Part shown: piece by piece, positions 26,332 through 36,176 of the stretch
Layout: every line of letters begins with the position of its first letter
Numbering within the stretch: position 1 is the first letter of the stretch
Source of the DNA: Oscillospiraceae bacterium
GTDB lineage: Bacteria > Bacillota > Clostridia > Oscillospirales > CAG-272
Assembly (NCBI GenBank): GCA_015065215.1
Contig: SVQT01000016.1
Coordinates: 1-39,401 of the forward strand
Length of the DNA stretch: 39,401 nucleotides
Direction of reading: 5' to 3'
The notes under the pieces: generated by a model
Databases searched by the model: none
Told to the model about the DNA's origin: nothing
Seen by the model: only the letters and a program-made list of their open reading frames with translations
Translations under genes and position numbers: made by a program

Positions 26332-28335
26332 TCAAATGTCCGCGTCTTTGATATACTGGCTGCCGTGCTCGGCGATAAAGACCTTGCGTTCGGCAAGATT
26401 GTCACCCATGAGCACGTCAAACATATATTCTGTACGCTCCACGTCGGCGGGCTCTACAGAAATCAAGCGTCTGGTGGCCGGGTTCATGGTGGTCTGCCAC
26501 ATCATCTCAGGCTCGTTTTCGCCAAGACCCTTTGAGCGTTGCAGGGTGTATTTCTTGCCTTCCAGCTTTTTCAGGATCTCCGCTTTCTCAAACTCGTCAT
26601 AAGCGAAAAAGGTTTCGTCCTTGGTGGTGATCTCAAACAGCGGCGATTCGGCGATGAAAACCTTTTTTTCTCTGAGCAGGGTGGGCAGCAGACGGTAAAA
26701 CAGGGTCAGGAGCAGGGTTCTGATCTGAAAGCCATCCTCGTCCGCGTCGGTACAAATGATGATTTTAGACCAACGGAGCTGGCTCAGATCAAATTGATTC
26801 ATGTCCGCCTTGACCTTGGTTTTGCCGTCTATTTCCACGCCGCACCCGATCACGCGAAGCAGATCGGTGATGATTTCGCTTTTGAAAATGCGCTCGTAGG
26901 AGGCCTTGACACAGTTCAGCGTCTTACCGCGAACCGGAATGATCGCCTGGAATTCGGCAGAGCGCCCCTGTTTACAGGAGGACAAAGCGGAATCGCCCTC
27001 CACGATATACAGCTCACGGACATCCGGGTCCTTTGAGCGGCAGCTGACAAATTTTTCCACACGGTTGGCAATGTCAATGCTGCCGGTCAGCTTCTTTTTG
27101 ATATTCAGGCGGGTGGTTTCCGCGTTTTCACGGCTGCGCTTGTTGATCAGTACCTGATTGCAGAAGGTCTCCGCCTCGGTGGGATGCTCGGTGAAATAGA
27201 TCTGCAGGTTTTCACGGATAAATTTGTTGAGCGCGTCGTAGATAAAGGTGTTGGTGATCGACTTTTTGGTTTGGTTCTCGTAAGAGGTCATGGTCGAAAA
27301 GCTGTTGATCACCAAAAGCAAGCAGTCGGCCACATCCTGAAAGGTGATTTTATCCTCCTTTTTGGTGTATTTGCCGGCGTTTTTCAGATAGCTGTCAACG
27401 GCAAATACAAAAGCGGATTTTACAGCCTTATCAGGGGAGCCGCCATGCTCCAGATAGCTGGAGTTGTGGTAGTATTCAAGGCGGGGCTCTGTGTTGGTGA
27501 CACAGAAGGAAACGTCCGCCTTTAGCTTATAGTCATCCTTGTCGGCACGGTCACGGCCAACGGTTTCCAGATGCCACAGCACAGGCTCGATGGCCTGGGT
27601 GCCCTTGGCACACTCTACCACATAGTCGGCGATGCCGTTTTGATAGATGAAGTTTTCCTCCGTGAAGCTGCCGTTTTCCTGCTCCAGGCGCAATATGAAA
27701 TTGATCCCCGGATTGACCACCGCCTGACGGTGCATGGTGGCGCGGAAATTCTCGTGGGGGATTTTAATATCGGTAAAGACCTCAATATCCGGTCTCCAAT
27801 GAATGACAGTGCCGGTGCGGCGCTCTTTTTTCTCTAAAGGGCGGCTCTCCAGCTCGGTTTTGGGCTCACCCTTGGCAAAGGAAATGGTATGAACCTGGTT
27901 GCCGTCATAGGAGGAAACGTGCATGAATTCAGAGGAGTATTGGGTAGCGCAGGCGCCAAGACCGTTGAGGCCCAGCGAATATTCATAGGCGCCGCCGCCC
28001 TTGTTGTTGTCATATTTGCCGCCGGCATAGAGCTCACAGTAAATGAGATCCCAGTTCCAACGCTTCTCCTTTTCGTTATATCCCAGCGGTACACCTCTGC
28101 CGCGGTCGTCAACCTGAATAGAGTAGTCACGGTAAGCGGTAACGGTGATCACATTACCGTGCCCCTCACGTGCCTCATCCACCGAGTTGGAAAGTATTTC
28201 AAAAAAGGAATGCTCACAGCCCTCCAGACCGTCCGAGCCGAAGATAACGCCCGGGCGCTTGCGCACACGGTCGGCACCCTTTAGCGCGGTGATGCTGGCG
28301 TTGCCGTATGATTTGGATGAATTTTTTGCAGCCAT
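26332..28335 (-). CDS. Type IIA DNA topoisomerase B subunit (GyrB/ParE-like)
   Basis: VRKRPGVIFGSDGLEGCEHSFFEILSNSVDEA (GHKL ATPase), LGLNGLGACATQ, YIVEGDSALSSCKQGR (Toprim), ICTDADEDGFQIRTLLL. Confidence 0.93.
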   Translation of the reverse strand: MAAKNSSKSYGNASITALKGADRVRKRPGVIFGSDGLEGCEHSFFEILSNSVDEAREGHGNVITVTAYRDYSIQVDDRGRGVPLGYNEKEKRWNWDLIYCELYAGGKYDNNKGGGAYEYSLGLNGLGACATQYSSEFMHVSSYDGNQVHTISFAKGEPKTELESRPLEKKERRTGTVIHWRPDIEVFTDIKIPHENFRATMHRQAVVNPGINFILRLEQENGSFTEENFIYQNGIADYVVECAKGTQAIEPVLWHLETVGRDRADKDDYKLKADVSFCVTNTEPRLEYYHNSSYLEHGGSPDKAVKSAFVFAVDSYLKNAGKYTKKEDKITFQDVADCLLLVINSFSTMTSYENQTKKSITNTFIYDALNKFIRENLQIYFTEHPTEAETFCNQVLINKRSRENAETTRLNIKKKLTGSIDIANRVEKFVSCRSKDPDVRELYIVEGDSALSSCKQGRSAEFQAIIPVRGKTLNCVKASYERIFKSEIITDLLRVIGCGVEIDGKTKVKADMNQFDLSQLRWSKIIICTDADEDGFQIRTLLLTLFYRLLPTLLREKKVFIAESPLFEITTKDETFFAYDEFEKAEILKKLEGKKYTLQRSKGLGENEPEMMWQTTMNPATRRLISVEPADVERTEYMFDVLMGDNLAERKVFIAEHGSQYIKDADI

Positions 28336-28524
28336 CCATAGGCCTCCTTATCGTCTATTTTGTGTCTTACTATCAGTTTATTATACCATATCTTGTGGAT
28401 TTTGTAAAGTGGAGCGGTCATTTTTTTGAATAAAAAGCAAAAAAATTACGATAATGCTTGCACCAAAGGGAAAGAAGCGGTATAATATAATATGGATAAT
28501 CTTGTGCCCAAACGAGGTGTCCGC

Positions 28525-29844
28525 ATGAAAAACGACTATCAAGACAGAAGCGTTGCAGTGCTTGGCTTTGGCCGTTCCGGCAGGGCGGCAACCGATTTTT
28601 TGCTTCAAAAAGGGGCAAAGGTCACCGTCTATACCGAAAGCGAGCCGGACCCTGCCCAGGCGTCTAAAGCGGCAGCAAACGGCGCGGCGTTTCGCGTCGG
28701 TCGCTTTCCGGAAGTGTTTTTGCAGGAGCTGCTGGTGCGCTCGCCGATCCTGCGCCCCGATCTGCCGCCCATTGTGGCATCCTTGCGCCGCGGCGCTGTG
28801 CTGACCTCTGAGACCGAGCTGTTTTTTGCCCATAGCAAAGCGCGGATCATTGGTGTGACCGGCAGTGATGGCAAAACCACCACGTCAAATCTGATCGCCC
28901 TGCTTTTGCGTGGGGCAGGGCATTCTGTTTATTTGGGGGGCAATAACGGCACGCCGCTTTTGCCTGTGGCGGAAAGGATGCGATCCACCGACTTTGCGGT
29001 GGTGGAATTGTCCAGCTTTCAGCTCATGACCTTGCGAAAATCCCCCCTCATCGGGGTGATCACCAATATCACGCCCAATCATCTGAATTGGCACCGTGAT
29101 ATGGGGGAATATATTACTGCAAAGCGCAAAATAGCCGGGGACGGTATGCGTTTTCTGGCTTATAACAGCGACTGCCCCACCACGGCACAGGCAATCCGGC
29201 AGCTATCGGTACCCACGGTAGCATTTGCCGTGCGAGGGGAAAATATGATGTTAACCGAAGGCGGCAAAACCGATACCGTTTTGGCACCAAAGCGGTTTTC
29301 CTTGCCCGGGCGGCACAATTTGGAAAATTTAGCCGCCGCCTATGCCGCCGCGCGGCCGTTTGTCACCCTGGACGACATGGATCGGGCGGTGGCGGATTTT
29401 CATGGCGTGCCGCATCGCTTGCAGTATGTGGATACCGTTGGCGGTGTGCGGTTTTATAATAGCTCGATTGATACCACCCCCACACGCACGGCCGCCGCGC
29501 TGGCGGCGCTGGGCGGCCGTCCGATCGTGATCGCGGGCGGGAGGGGAAAGGGTGTTTCCTTTGCTCCGTTGGCAGAGGTGATGGCAAGCCGCGCCAGCGC
29601 GGTCTGCCTTTACGGAGAAGCGGCCGAGGAAATGGCCGCGGCCATGGGGGCGCATGTGGTGACCCATCGCTTTCAAGCCTTTGAGGCCGCCTTTTACGCC
29701 GCGGCGAAAATGGCCAACAGGGGTGAGACGGTCCTGCTGTCACCCGCTTGCACCGCCTTTGATCAATTCCGGGATTTTGAACACCGTGGCCGGGTGTTTT
29801 GCGATCTGGTGCGCCAACTAAAGAAAGAGACAATGCCGTCTTGA
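28525..29844 (+). CDS. murD: UDP-N-acetylmuramoyl-L-alanine--D-glutamate ligase
   Basis: AVLGFGRSGRAATDFLLQKGA, VTGSDGKTTTSNLI, VVELSSFQLM, ITNITPNHLNWH, FYNSSIDTTPTRTAAAL; start moved to 28525. Confidence 0.93.
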   Translation: MKNDYQDRSVAVLGFGRSGRAATDFLLQKGAKVTVYTESEPDPAQASKAAANGAAFRVGRFPEVFLQELLVRSPILRPDLPPIVASLRRGAVLTSETELFFAHSKARIIGVTGSDGKTTTSNLIALLLRGAGHSVYLGGNNGTPLLPVAERMRSTDFAVVELSSFQLMTLRKSPLIGVITNITPNHLNWHRDMGEYITAKRKIAGDGMRFLAYNSDCPTTAQAIRQLSVPTVAFAVRGENMMLTEGGKTDTVLAPKRFSLPGRHNLENLAAAYAAARPFVTLDDMDRAVADFHGVPHRLQYVDTVGGVRFYNSSIDTTPTRTAAALAALGGRPIVIAGGRGKGVSFAPLAEVMASRASAVCLYGEAAEEMAAAMGAHVVTHRFQAFEAAFYAAAKMANRGETVLLSPACTAFDQFRDFEHRGRVFCDLVRQLKKETMPS

Positions 29845-29878
29845 CGGCTTCGTTGTTACAAAGAAAGGAAGATACGGT

Positions 29879-30919
29879 TTGGAACTTCGTGAACTGATCC
29901 CCGCCATGGCGGGGCTGATGAGCATCACCGGGTACGAGACCTATGATGCCGAAAAGCTAACTGCGATGACGCAGGGGTTTGATGAGGCACTGACCGACGC
30001 TGTGGGCAATCGGATTTTCATCCGCCGTTGCGGGCGGCAGAACGCCCCCAAGATTTTGATTGATACCCACTTTGACGAAATCGGCCTGTATGTGTCTGAT
30101 ATTCGGGAGGGGGGCTTTCTCAAGGTGGTGCCGATCGGCGGCCTTGACGGGCGGACCCTGCCCTCTGCCGACGTGAAAATTTACGGCAAGCAGGTGTTGG
30201 AAGGCGTGATCGCCTCTACGCCCCCCCATTTAAAGGAAAGGGACACCAAAGAGGAGGTGAGCCCGGCGGAGGAGCTGCTGATTGATACCGGTTATCCCAC
30301 GCAGGAGCTAAAAGAGCTGGTGCGTGTTGGCACGCCGGTGGGCTTTGCCCCCCGGTATCAGTGGCTGCAAAACGACCGTCTGATCGGCAAGGGACTGGAT
30401 AACAAGGCGTGCTGCGCCATCGCGGCCCACGCCCTGCGTGAAATTCCGGCACAGGCGCTGGCGGGAGATGTTTATCTGGTTTTTGCGGTGCATGAGGAGA
30501 CTGACCCCGTGGGCGGCACCGCGGTAGGCGGCTTTGCCATCGAGCCGGATTACGCGATGGTGATAGACGTGAATATCGCTCACGCGCCGGGCAGTAAGGA
30601 GAGCCAGACAGTGGAAATGGGCAAGGGCCCCTCGCTTTGCCGCAGCGCGATAACCGATCGCGCGCTGACCAAGATGACCGAGGCGCTTTGCGCCGAAAAG
30701 GAGATCCCGTGGCAGCGCTGCGTGGATGCCACCTCTACCGGAACCGATACCGTTGCGCTGCATTTGGTTGGAAAAGGGATTCCCGTGGTTGATGTGGGCT
30801 TGCCGCTTCGCGCCATGCACACCTATGTGGAAATGCTGGATATGCGGGATGCGGAGGACTTGGCGCGATTGGTACAAGCCTTTGTGTGTGACAAAAAGAT
30901 CGGGGAGGTGTTTGCGTGA
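29879..30919 (+). CDS. M42 family metallopeptidase (1 of 3), TTG start
   Basis: LIDTHFDEIGLYV, GKGLDNKACCAIAAHAL, VHEETDPVGGTAVGGFAIEPDYAMVIDV; SD aagaaaggaag before TTG. Confidence 0.9.
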   Translation: MELRELIPAMAGLMSITGYETYDAEKLTAMTQGFDEALTDAVGNRIFIRRCGRQNAPKILIDTHFDEIGLYVSDIREGGFLKVVPIGGLDGRTLPSADVKIYGKQVLEGVIASTPPHLKERDTKEEVSPAEELLIDTGYPTQELKELVRVGTPVGFAPRYQWLQNDRLIGKGLDNKACCAIAAHALREIPAQALAGDVYLVFAVHEETDPVGGTAVGGFAIEPDYAMVIDVNIAHAPGSKESQTVEMGKGPSLCRSAITDRALTKMTEALCAEKEIPWQRCVDATSTGTDTVALHLVGKGIPVVDVGLPLRAMHTYVEMLDMRDAEDLARLVQAFVCDKKIGEVFA

Positions 30920-31974
30920 AAAGCGGCGTTGAGCTGATCGAAAAATTGGCGCTTTGCTTTGGCCCCTGCGCTTGTGAGGGGGAAGTGGAGCAGGCCATCC
31001 GTGAGGAGCTGGCACAGAGCCGTGCCACGCTTTCCACCGACCGCATGGGCAACCTGACCGCGCATCTGGCGGGGCCGGAGGGGGCCCCCCGCATCATGCT
31101 GTCCGCTCATATGGACGAGGTCGGCTTTATGATCACCTATATTGAAAAAGAAGGCTTTCTCCGGTTTGATACGGTGGGGGGCATTGACCGCGCGGTGATC
31201 TCGGGCAGAGCGGTTCTGCTGGGCGACGAGACAAAGCGGATCCCCGGCGTGATCGCGGCCAAGGGCATCCACCAACAAACCGCGAAAGAGCGCAAGGCGC
31301 TCCCCGAGCTGAGCGATCTTTATATTGATATTGGCACCAAAAGCAGAGAGGAAACCGAAAAAGTGCTGGAACGGGGTGACTTTGGCGTGTTTGACACTCG
31401 CTTTGCCCGCTTTGGCAAGGAGGGCGCTTATATCAAATGCAAGGCGCTGGACGATCGCCTGGGCTGTGCTGTTTTGATCGAGGTCTTGCGCGCGGTGGAG
31501 GAGAAGGCGTTGCCGCTGGATCTCTGGTTTTGCTTTACGGTGCGTGAGGAGATTGGCAAATCCGGTGCCGGCGTGACCGCCAATCGACTCCAACCGGACT
31601 TTGGCATTATTGTAGAGACCACCGCCATTGCCGATGTGGCAGACGTAGAGCCCGCCCGCCGGGTAGCGACAGTGGGGGAGGGCGGCGTGCTTTCGCTGCT
31701 TGACCGTTCTACCGTTTATGATCGGGCGCTCATCGACTTTGCCCTGGAAACGGGTGCGAAATACGCAGTTCCGGTACAGGTCAAGCGCTATGTTTCGGGC
31801 GGTAATGACGCGGCCCACGTTCAGCGAAGCGGCGCGGGTGTGCGCTGTATGGCGCTTTCCGCCGCCACCCGCTATCTCCATGCACCGGTTTCGGTGGCTG
31901 CCGTGCGGGATTATGAAAATATGATCGGTTTGCTGACCCATATGCTGACCGACTGGAAAGAGGAACTCAAATGA
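30916..31974 (+). CDS. M42 family metallopeptidase (2 of 3)
   Basis: MLSAHMDEVGFMITYIEKEGFLRF, KALDDRLGCAVLIEVL, TVREEIGKSGAGV; overlaps the neighbouring gene ends by 4 nt. Confidence 0.93.
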   Translation: MKSGVELIEKLALCFGPCACEGEVEQAIREELAQSRATLSTDRMGNLTAHLAGPEGAPRIMLSAHMDEVGFMITYIEKEGFLRFDTVGGIDRAVISGRAVLLGDETKRIPGVIAAKGIHQQTAKERKALPELSDLYIDIGTKSREETEKVLERGDFGVFDTRFARFGKEGAYIKCKALDDRLGCAVLIEVLRAVEEKALPLDLWFCFTVREEIGKSGAGVTANRLQPDFGIIVETTAIADVADVEPARRVATVGEGGVLSLLDRSTVYDRALIDFALETGAKYAVPVQVKRYVSGGNDAAHVQRSGAGVRCMALSAATRYLHAPVSVAAVRDYENMIGLLTHMLTDWKEELK

Positions 31975-32972
31975 TACGAACCCTAAAGAAAATGCTGCCC
32001 GCGACCCCATCTGTTTCGGGGCGAGAGGGCGGCGCGCGAGAGATCATTGCCGGTGTGATGCGCCCTTTGTGTGACGAGGTGCGCGCCGACCCCATGGGCA
32101 ATCTCATCTGCCTGAAAAAGGGCAGTGCCGCCAGCCCCCGTAAGGTGATGCTTTGCGCGCATATGGATGAGATCGGCTTTATTGTGAATTTTATTGAAGA
32201 GAATGGCTACCTGCGCGTGGCCCCCATCGGCGGCATTTCTTATACTGCCGCCGCCTTTACCGAGGTCGTGTTTGAAACAGGCGTGAGGGGCGTGCTGGTG
32301 CCCGAGGCCGATCTGCCCGCCAAGGAGGCGCCCAAGGCGGAGAAATGCTATGTGGATATTGGCGCTACCTCCCGCCGCGAGGCGGAGCGCCGCGTGAAAA
32401 TTGGCGATTGCTGCGCCCTGACCTCCCGCTTGACACGGCTGAACGCCAACCGTGTGGCAGGCCGCCCCTTGGACGACCGCGTCGGCTGTGCTTGCCTTAT
32501 CCAGATCGCCAAGGCGCTTACCGCGCCTGCCGATGATATTTACTATGTCTTCTCGGTGCAGGAGGAGGTGGGCTGCCGCGGCGCCAAAACCGCCGCCTTT
32601 GCCATTGGTGCCGATCTGGCGCTGGTCTATGATGTGACCGGCACCGGGGATGAGCAGGGCAGTAAGCCGATGGCGGTGAAGCTGGGCGAGGGGGTTGCCG
32701 TTAAGATCAAGGACCGTTCGGTGATCTGTGACCGCGCGCTGGTGGACGAGCTGTTGGATCTGGCAAAAGCCAACAAAATCCCCGCGCAATGCGAGATCCT
32801 GACCTATGGCGGTACCGATACCTCCGCCATTCAAATGACCGGCTTTGGTTGCCGCGCGGGTGCCCTTTCGATTCCCACCCGCTATATTCACTCGGGTGTA
32901 GAGATGATCGACCTGCGTGACGCGCAAAACGCGGTGCGGCTGACGGTGGCATATTTGGGAGGTAGCAAATGA
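31971..32972 (+). CDS. M42 family metallopeptidase (3 of 3)
   Basis: LCAHMDEIGFIVNFIEENGYLRV, PLDDRVGCACLIQIAKAL, SVQEEVGCRGAKTAAFAIGADLALVYDVT. Confidence 0.93.
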   Translation: MIRTLKKMLPATPSVSGREGGAREIIAGVMRPLCDEVRADPMGNLICLKKGSAASPRKVMLCAHMDEIGFIVNFIEENGYLRVAPIGGISYTAAAFTEVVFETGVRGVLVPEADLPAKEAPKAEKCYVDIGATSRREAERRVKIGDCCALTSRLTRLNANRVAGRPLDDRVGCACLIQIAKALTAPADDIYYVFSVQEEVGCRGAKTAAFAIGADLALVYDVTGTGDEQGSKPMAVKLGEGVAVKIKDRSVICDRALVDELLDLAKANKIPAQCEILTYGGTDTSAIQMTGFGCRAGALSIPTRYIHSGVEMIDLRDAQNAVRLTVAYLGGSK

Positions 32973-34234
32973 TCGCTTTTTCTAAAGAATTACTGGCGCT
33001 GGCCGATCGGGCGGAGGCGGCCCTTGCCAATGAGTTTGCCCGTATCGCGAGCGTTTCGCAGGAAAATACCGCCCGCGTGATGGCCGCCTTTGCCGAGCAT
33101 CGCGTAGACGCCGCTTGCTTTGCTCCTACCACCGGTTACGGCTACGATGACCGCGGCAGAGTGGTATTGGATCGGATTTTTGCCGACGTGATGGGTGCCG
33201 AGGCCGCGTTTGTCCGCCATAGCATCGTCAATGGCACCCACGCGCTGACCATCGGCCTGTTTGGCCTGCTGCGCACCGGCGACATGTTGCTGTCGCTGAC
33301 CGGTAAGCCTTATGATACGCTCGAGGAGGTCATCGGCATTTCCGGCACGCCGGGCAACGGCTCGCTGGCCGATTACGGCGTTGACTACCGGGGCGTTGAG
33401 ATGCTTGACGGCAAGCGCATTGATTATGAGGCGGTGGGTAACATTCTGCGCTCTCCGGACGGTGAGCGCGTAAAGGTCTGCTTTATTCAACGCTCCAAGG
33501 GCTATCTCAACCGCAAGACCCTGACAGTGGACGAGATCGGGGAGGCGGTGCGCTTTGTCAAAGCCATCCGCCCTGAGGTCTTTGTGGTGGTCGACAACTG
33601 CTATGGCGAATTTACCGAAACCAAAGAGCCCCCCGCGGTGGGCGCGGATCTGGCCATTGGCTCGCTGATCAAAAATCCGGGCGGCGGCATGGCCGAGACC
33701 GGCGGCTATCTGGCCGGCACTGCCAAAGCGGTGGAGCTTTGCTCCTATCGCCTCACTTGCCCGGGCATCGGCTTGGAGGTGGGCGCTACATTGGGGCAGA
33801 ACAAGCACATTTTCCGTGGCCTTTTCTATGCCCCGCATACCGTGGCTGAGGCGCTTAAAACCGCGCATTTCGCCGCTTACATCTTTCAGGCCCTCGGCTA
33901 CACCGTAGAGCCCGCCCCCGAGGGGCCGCGTTCGGATATTATTCAAACAGTGATTACCGGGTCGGCCGAGGGGCTGTGCGCCTTCTGCCGCGGCATTCAG
34001 GCCGGCTCCCCGGTGGATGCCTATGTAACCCCCGAGCCCTGGGCCATGCCCGGCTATCGGGATCAGGTGATCATGGCGGCCGGTACCTTTGTGCAGGGCG
34101 CCTCGATCGAGCTGTCAGCCGACGGGCCGCTACGCCCCCCCTATACCGCCTTTTTTCAGGGCGGCCTGACCTTTGAAAGCGGTCGGATCGGTGTGCTGTC
34201 CGCCGCCGCGGAAATGTTGCGTTGCTTAAACTAA
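32969..34234 (+). CDS. Methionine gamma-lyase family protein (aluminium-resistance-protein family, PLP-dependent)
   Basis: TTGYGYDDRGRVVLDRIFADVMGAEAAFVRHSIVNGTHAL, VDNCYGEFTE, GSLIKNPGGGMAETGGYLAG (PLP lysine region). Confidence 0.92.
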   Translation: MIAFSKELLALADRAEAALANEFARIASVSQENTARVMAAFAEHRVDAACFAPTTGYGYDDRGRVVLDRIFADVMGAEAAFVRHSIVNGTHALTIGLFGLLRTGDMLLSLTGKPYDTLEEVIGISGTPGNGSLADYGVDYRGVEMLDGKRIDYEAVGNILRSPDGERVKVCFIQRSKGYLNRKTLTVDEIGEAVRFVKAIRPEVFVVVDNCYGEFTETKEPPAVGADLAIGSLIKNPGGGMAETGGYLAGTAKAVELCSYRLTCPGIGLEVGATLGQNKHIFRGLFYAPHTVAEALKTAHFAAYIFQALGYTVEPAPEGPRSDIIQTVITGSAEGLCAFCRGIQAGSPVDAYVTPEPWAMPGYRDQVIMAAGTFVQGASIELSADGPLRPPYTAFFQGGLTFESGRIGVLSAAAEMLRCLN

Positions 34235-34250
34235 GAAAGAGGGAAGAAAA

Positions 34251-34793
34251 ATGAAAAAGATTTTTGTCAAGGTAACTTTAACGCTGCTGGTGCTACTGAT
34301 GGTCTGTGCGGCGGTTTCCTGTAAACGGGATGACCCGACGCCTGACGGTATGCAGAATGTTTCTGCCGCGAACAGCGATGCGTTCTATCATCTCTACGTG
34401 CCGGAAAACTGGATTTCTCAGACTTCTGCCGGCATTTCCGGTGCCCGTGTTTCCAACACCGATACCTCTAACGTCACGGTGACGATGTATTTTCCGGATG
34501 TGGAAATGACCCCTGCCGAGTACTGGGAAAACCGTTGCGCGCCCTCCTATGGCAAGGTCCTCTCTGAGCTGGAGGTGATCGCGGAAAGCTGTATCGACAC
34601 CAAGCTTGGCGGTCTGGATGCCAGACAGTATGTGTTCAAGGGCTTGCTGGACGGTGTCAGCTATCAGTTCTTGCAGATCATTGTTGTCAAGGGCAATGTG
34701 CTCTATACCCTGACCTATACCGCAACCGCTGAAAATTATGACAAGCATCTGGAAACGGTGGAAAGCATCCGTTCCAACTTTACTTTCGCGTAA
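34251..34793 (+). CDS. Hypothetical lipoprotein, PsbP/DcrB-like fold possible
   Basis: Lipobox-type signal LLVLLMVCAAVSCKRDD; FYHLYVPENWIS... and ESIRSNFTF at the end, typical of PsbP/DcrB-like lipoproteins. Confidence 0.7.
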   Translation: MKKIFVKVTLTLLVLLMVCAAVSCKRDDPTPDGMQNVSAANSDAFYHLYVPENWISQTSAGISGARVSNTDTSNVTVTMYFPDVEMTPAEYWENRCAPSYGKVLSELEVIAESCIDTKLGGLDARQYVFKGLLDGVSYQFLQIIVVKGNVLYTLTYTATAENYDKHLETVESIRSNFTFA

Positions 34794-34796
34794 GAG

Positions 34797-35957
34797 ATGA
34801 ATATTTATTTAGATAACAGCGCGACCACCGCGCTTTGTACCGAGGCCAAGGCGGCAATGACGGCGGCGATGGAGGTGTTTGGCAACCCCTCCTCGCTTCA
34901 TGAGGTGGGGCAGAAAAGCGCCGCTTTGCTGCGGGAGTCCAGAGAAGCTGTGGCAATGGCGCTTGGTGAACGCTATATAAAGGAAGGTCAATTGATCTTT
35001 ACCGGCTCGGGCACCGAGGCAACTGTCCTTGCCCTGCTTGGCACGGCGCACGCCAAAGAGCGCCGTGAGGCAAAAACAATTTTAACCACCGATTCTGAGC
35101 ACCCGTCTGTAGAAAACAACCTGCGCCTTTTGGAAAAAGAGGGCTTTCGGGTCATCCGCGTCCCCACCCGTGGGGGGGCTTTGGATATGGATGGTGTCCT
35201 TGCCCATTGCGATAAGCAGCTGTTCATGGTCTCGATGATGCTGGTCAATAACGAGACCGGCGCCCGGTATCCGGTCGAACAGGTTTTTGCCGCCGCCAAG
35301 CGCGCGAACCCCGACTGCATCTGTCATTGCGATGCGGTGCAGGGCTTTCTCAAGGTGCCGATGACAGTGAAAAATCTCGGCGCCGATCTCATCACCGTCA
35401 GCGCCCATAAAATTCACGGCCCCAAAGGCGTCGGCGCCCTTTATATCGCCCCCCACATCCTGAAAAAACGTGCCATTTCCCCGATTTTGGCAGGGGGTGG
35501 ACAGGAGTTTGGCCTTCGTTCCGGTACCGAAAATATCATCGGCATCGCCGGCTTTGCCGCCGCCGCGAAAGCGGGTCATCAGAGGGTGGGGCAGGATGTC
35601 GCGCGCATGGCATCGCTTTCACAAGCGTTGATTGACGGTCTTGCCGGCAGTGAGATCCGGGTCAATCTCCCCCCAAAGCGGGCGCCGCATATTGTCAATA
35701 TCACCCTGCCGCAGATCAAAAGCGAGACCATGCTCCACTTCCTTTCGGGCAAGGGGATCTCGGTCTCCAGCGGCTCGGCCTGCTCCTCTCACGCCAAAAA
35801 TCCCAGCGGCACACTGCTGGCCTTTGGCCTTGCCGCCGCCCAGGCGGATTGCTCGCTTCGCGTGAGCTTCTGCCCGACCAACACCGAGGCGGATGCAGAG
35901 GCGTTGCTCGCGGCACTTGACGAGGGGTGTAAAAATCTTATTCGCGTTCGCAGATAG
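34797..35957 (+). CDS. Cysteine desulfurase (IscS/NifS-like)
   Basis: MNIYLDNSATTALCTEAKAAM, GNPSSLHEVGQKS, HCDAVQGFLKVP, VSAHKIHGPKGVGALYI, SVSSGSACSSHAKNPSGTLLAFG. Confidence 0.95.
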   Translation: MNIYLDNSATTALCTEAKAAMTAAMEVFGNPSSLHEVGQKSAALLRESREAVAMALGERYIKEGQLIFTGSGTEATVLALLGTAHAKERREAKTILTTDSEHPSVENNLRLLEKEGFRVIRVPTRGGALDMDGVLAHCDKQLFMVSMMLVNNETGARYPVEQVFAAAKRANPDCICHCDAVQGFLKVPMTVKNLGADLITVSAHKIHGPKGVGALYIAPHILKKRAISPILAGGGQEFGLRSGTENIIGIAGFAAAAKAGHQRVGQDVARMASLSQALIDGLAGSEIRVNLPPKRAPHIVNITLPQIKSETMLHFLSGKGISVSSGSACSSHAKNPSGTLLAFGLAAAQADCSLRVSFCPTNTEADAEALLAALDEGCKNLIRVRR

Positions 35958-36013
35958 ATCATGACCGCCGCTTGAAGTGGTGTAAAAATGAAATTTGATA
36001 AAAATTTCCACCT

Positions 36014-36057
36014 AAAAGCCGCCTTGCCATCAAAAAAGTGATGGCAAGGCGGCTTTT
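36014..36057. repeat. Hairpin element copy 2 (compensated variant)
   Basis: aaaagccgccttgccatc-aaaaaagt-gatggcaaggcggctttt; 18-bp stem. Confidence 0.9.
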
Positions 36058-36113
36058 AAATGAAATACCCCCGCGGGGGATATTTTTCTGTCCCGGTAAA
36101 TGATCGTTTGCAC

Positions 36114-36142
36114 TCATATCTTCTCTTGCTGGCTCATAGAAT
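36114..36142 (+). promoter_or_regulatory. Putative sigma-E-type sporulation promoter of spoIVA
   Basis: TCATATC - 14 nt - CATAGAAT, close to the SigE -35/-10 pattern, upstream of a SigE-regulon gene. Confidence 0.6.
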
Positions 36143-36176
36143 GTAGCGATACCGACAGAAAGCGGAGGAGAAAGAT

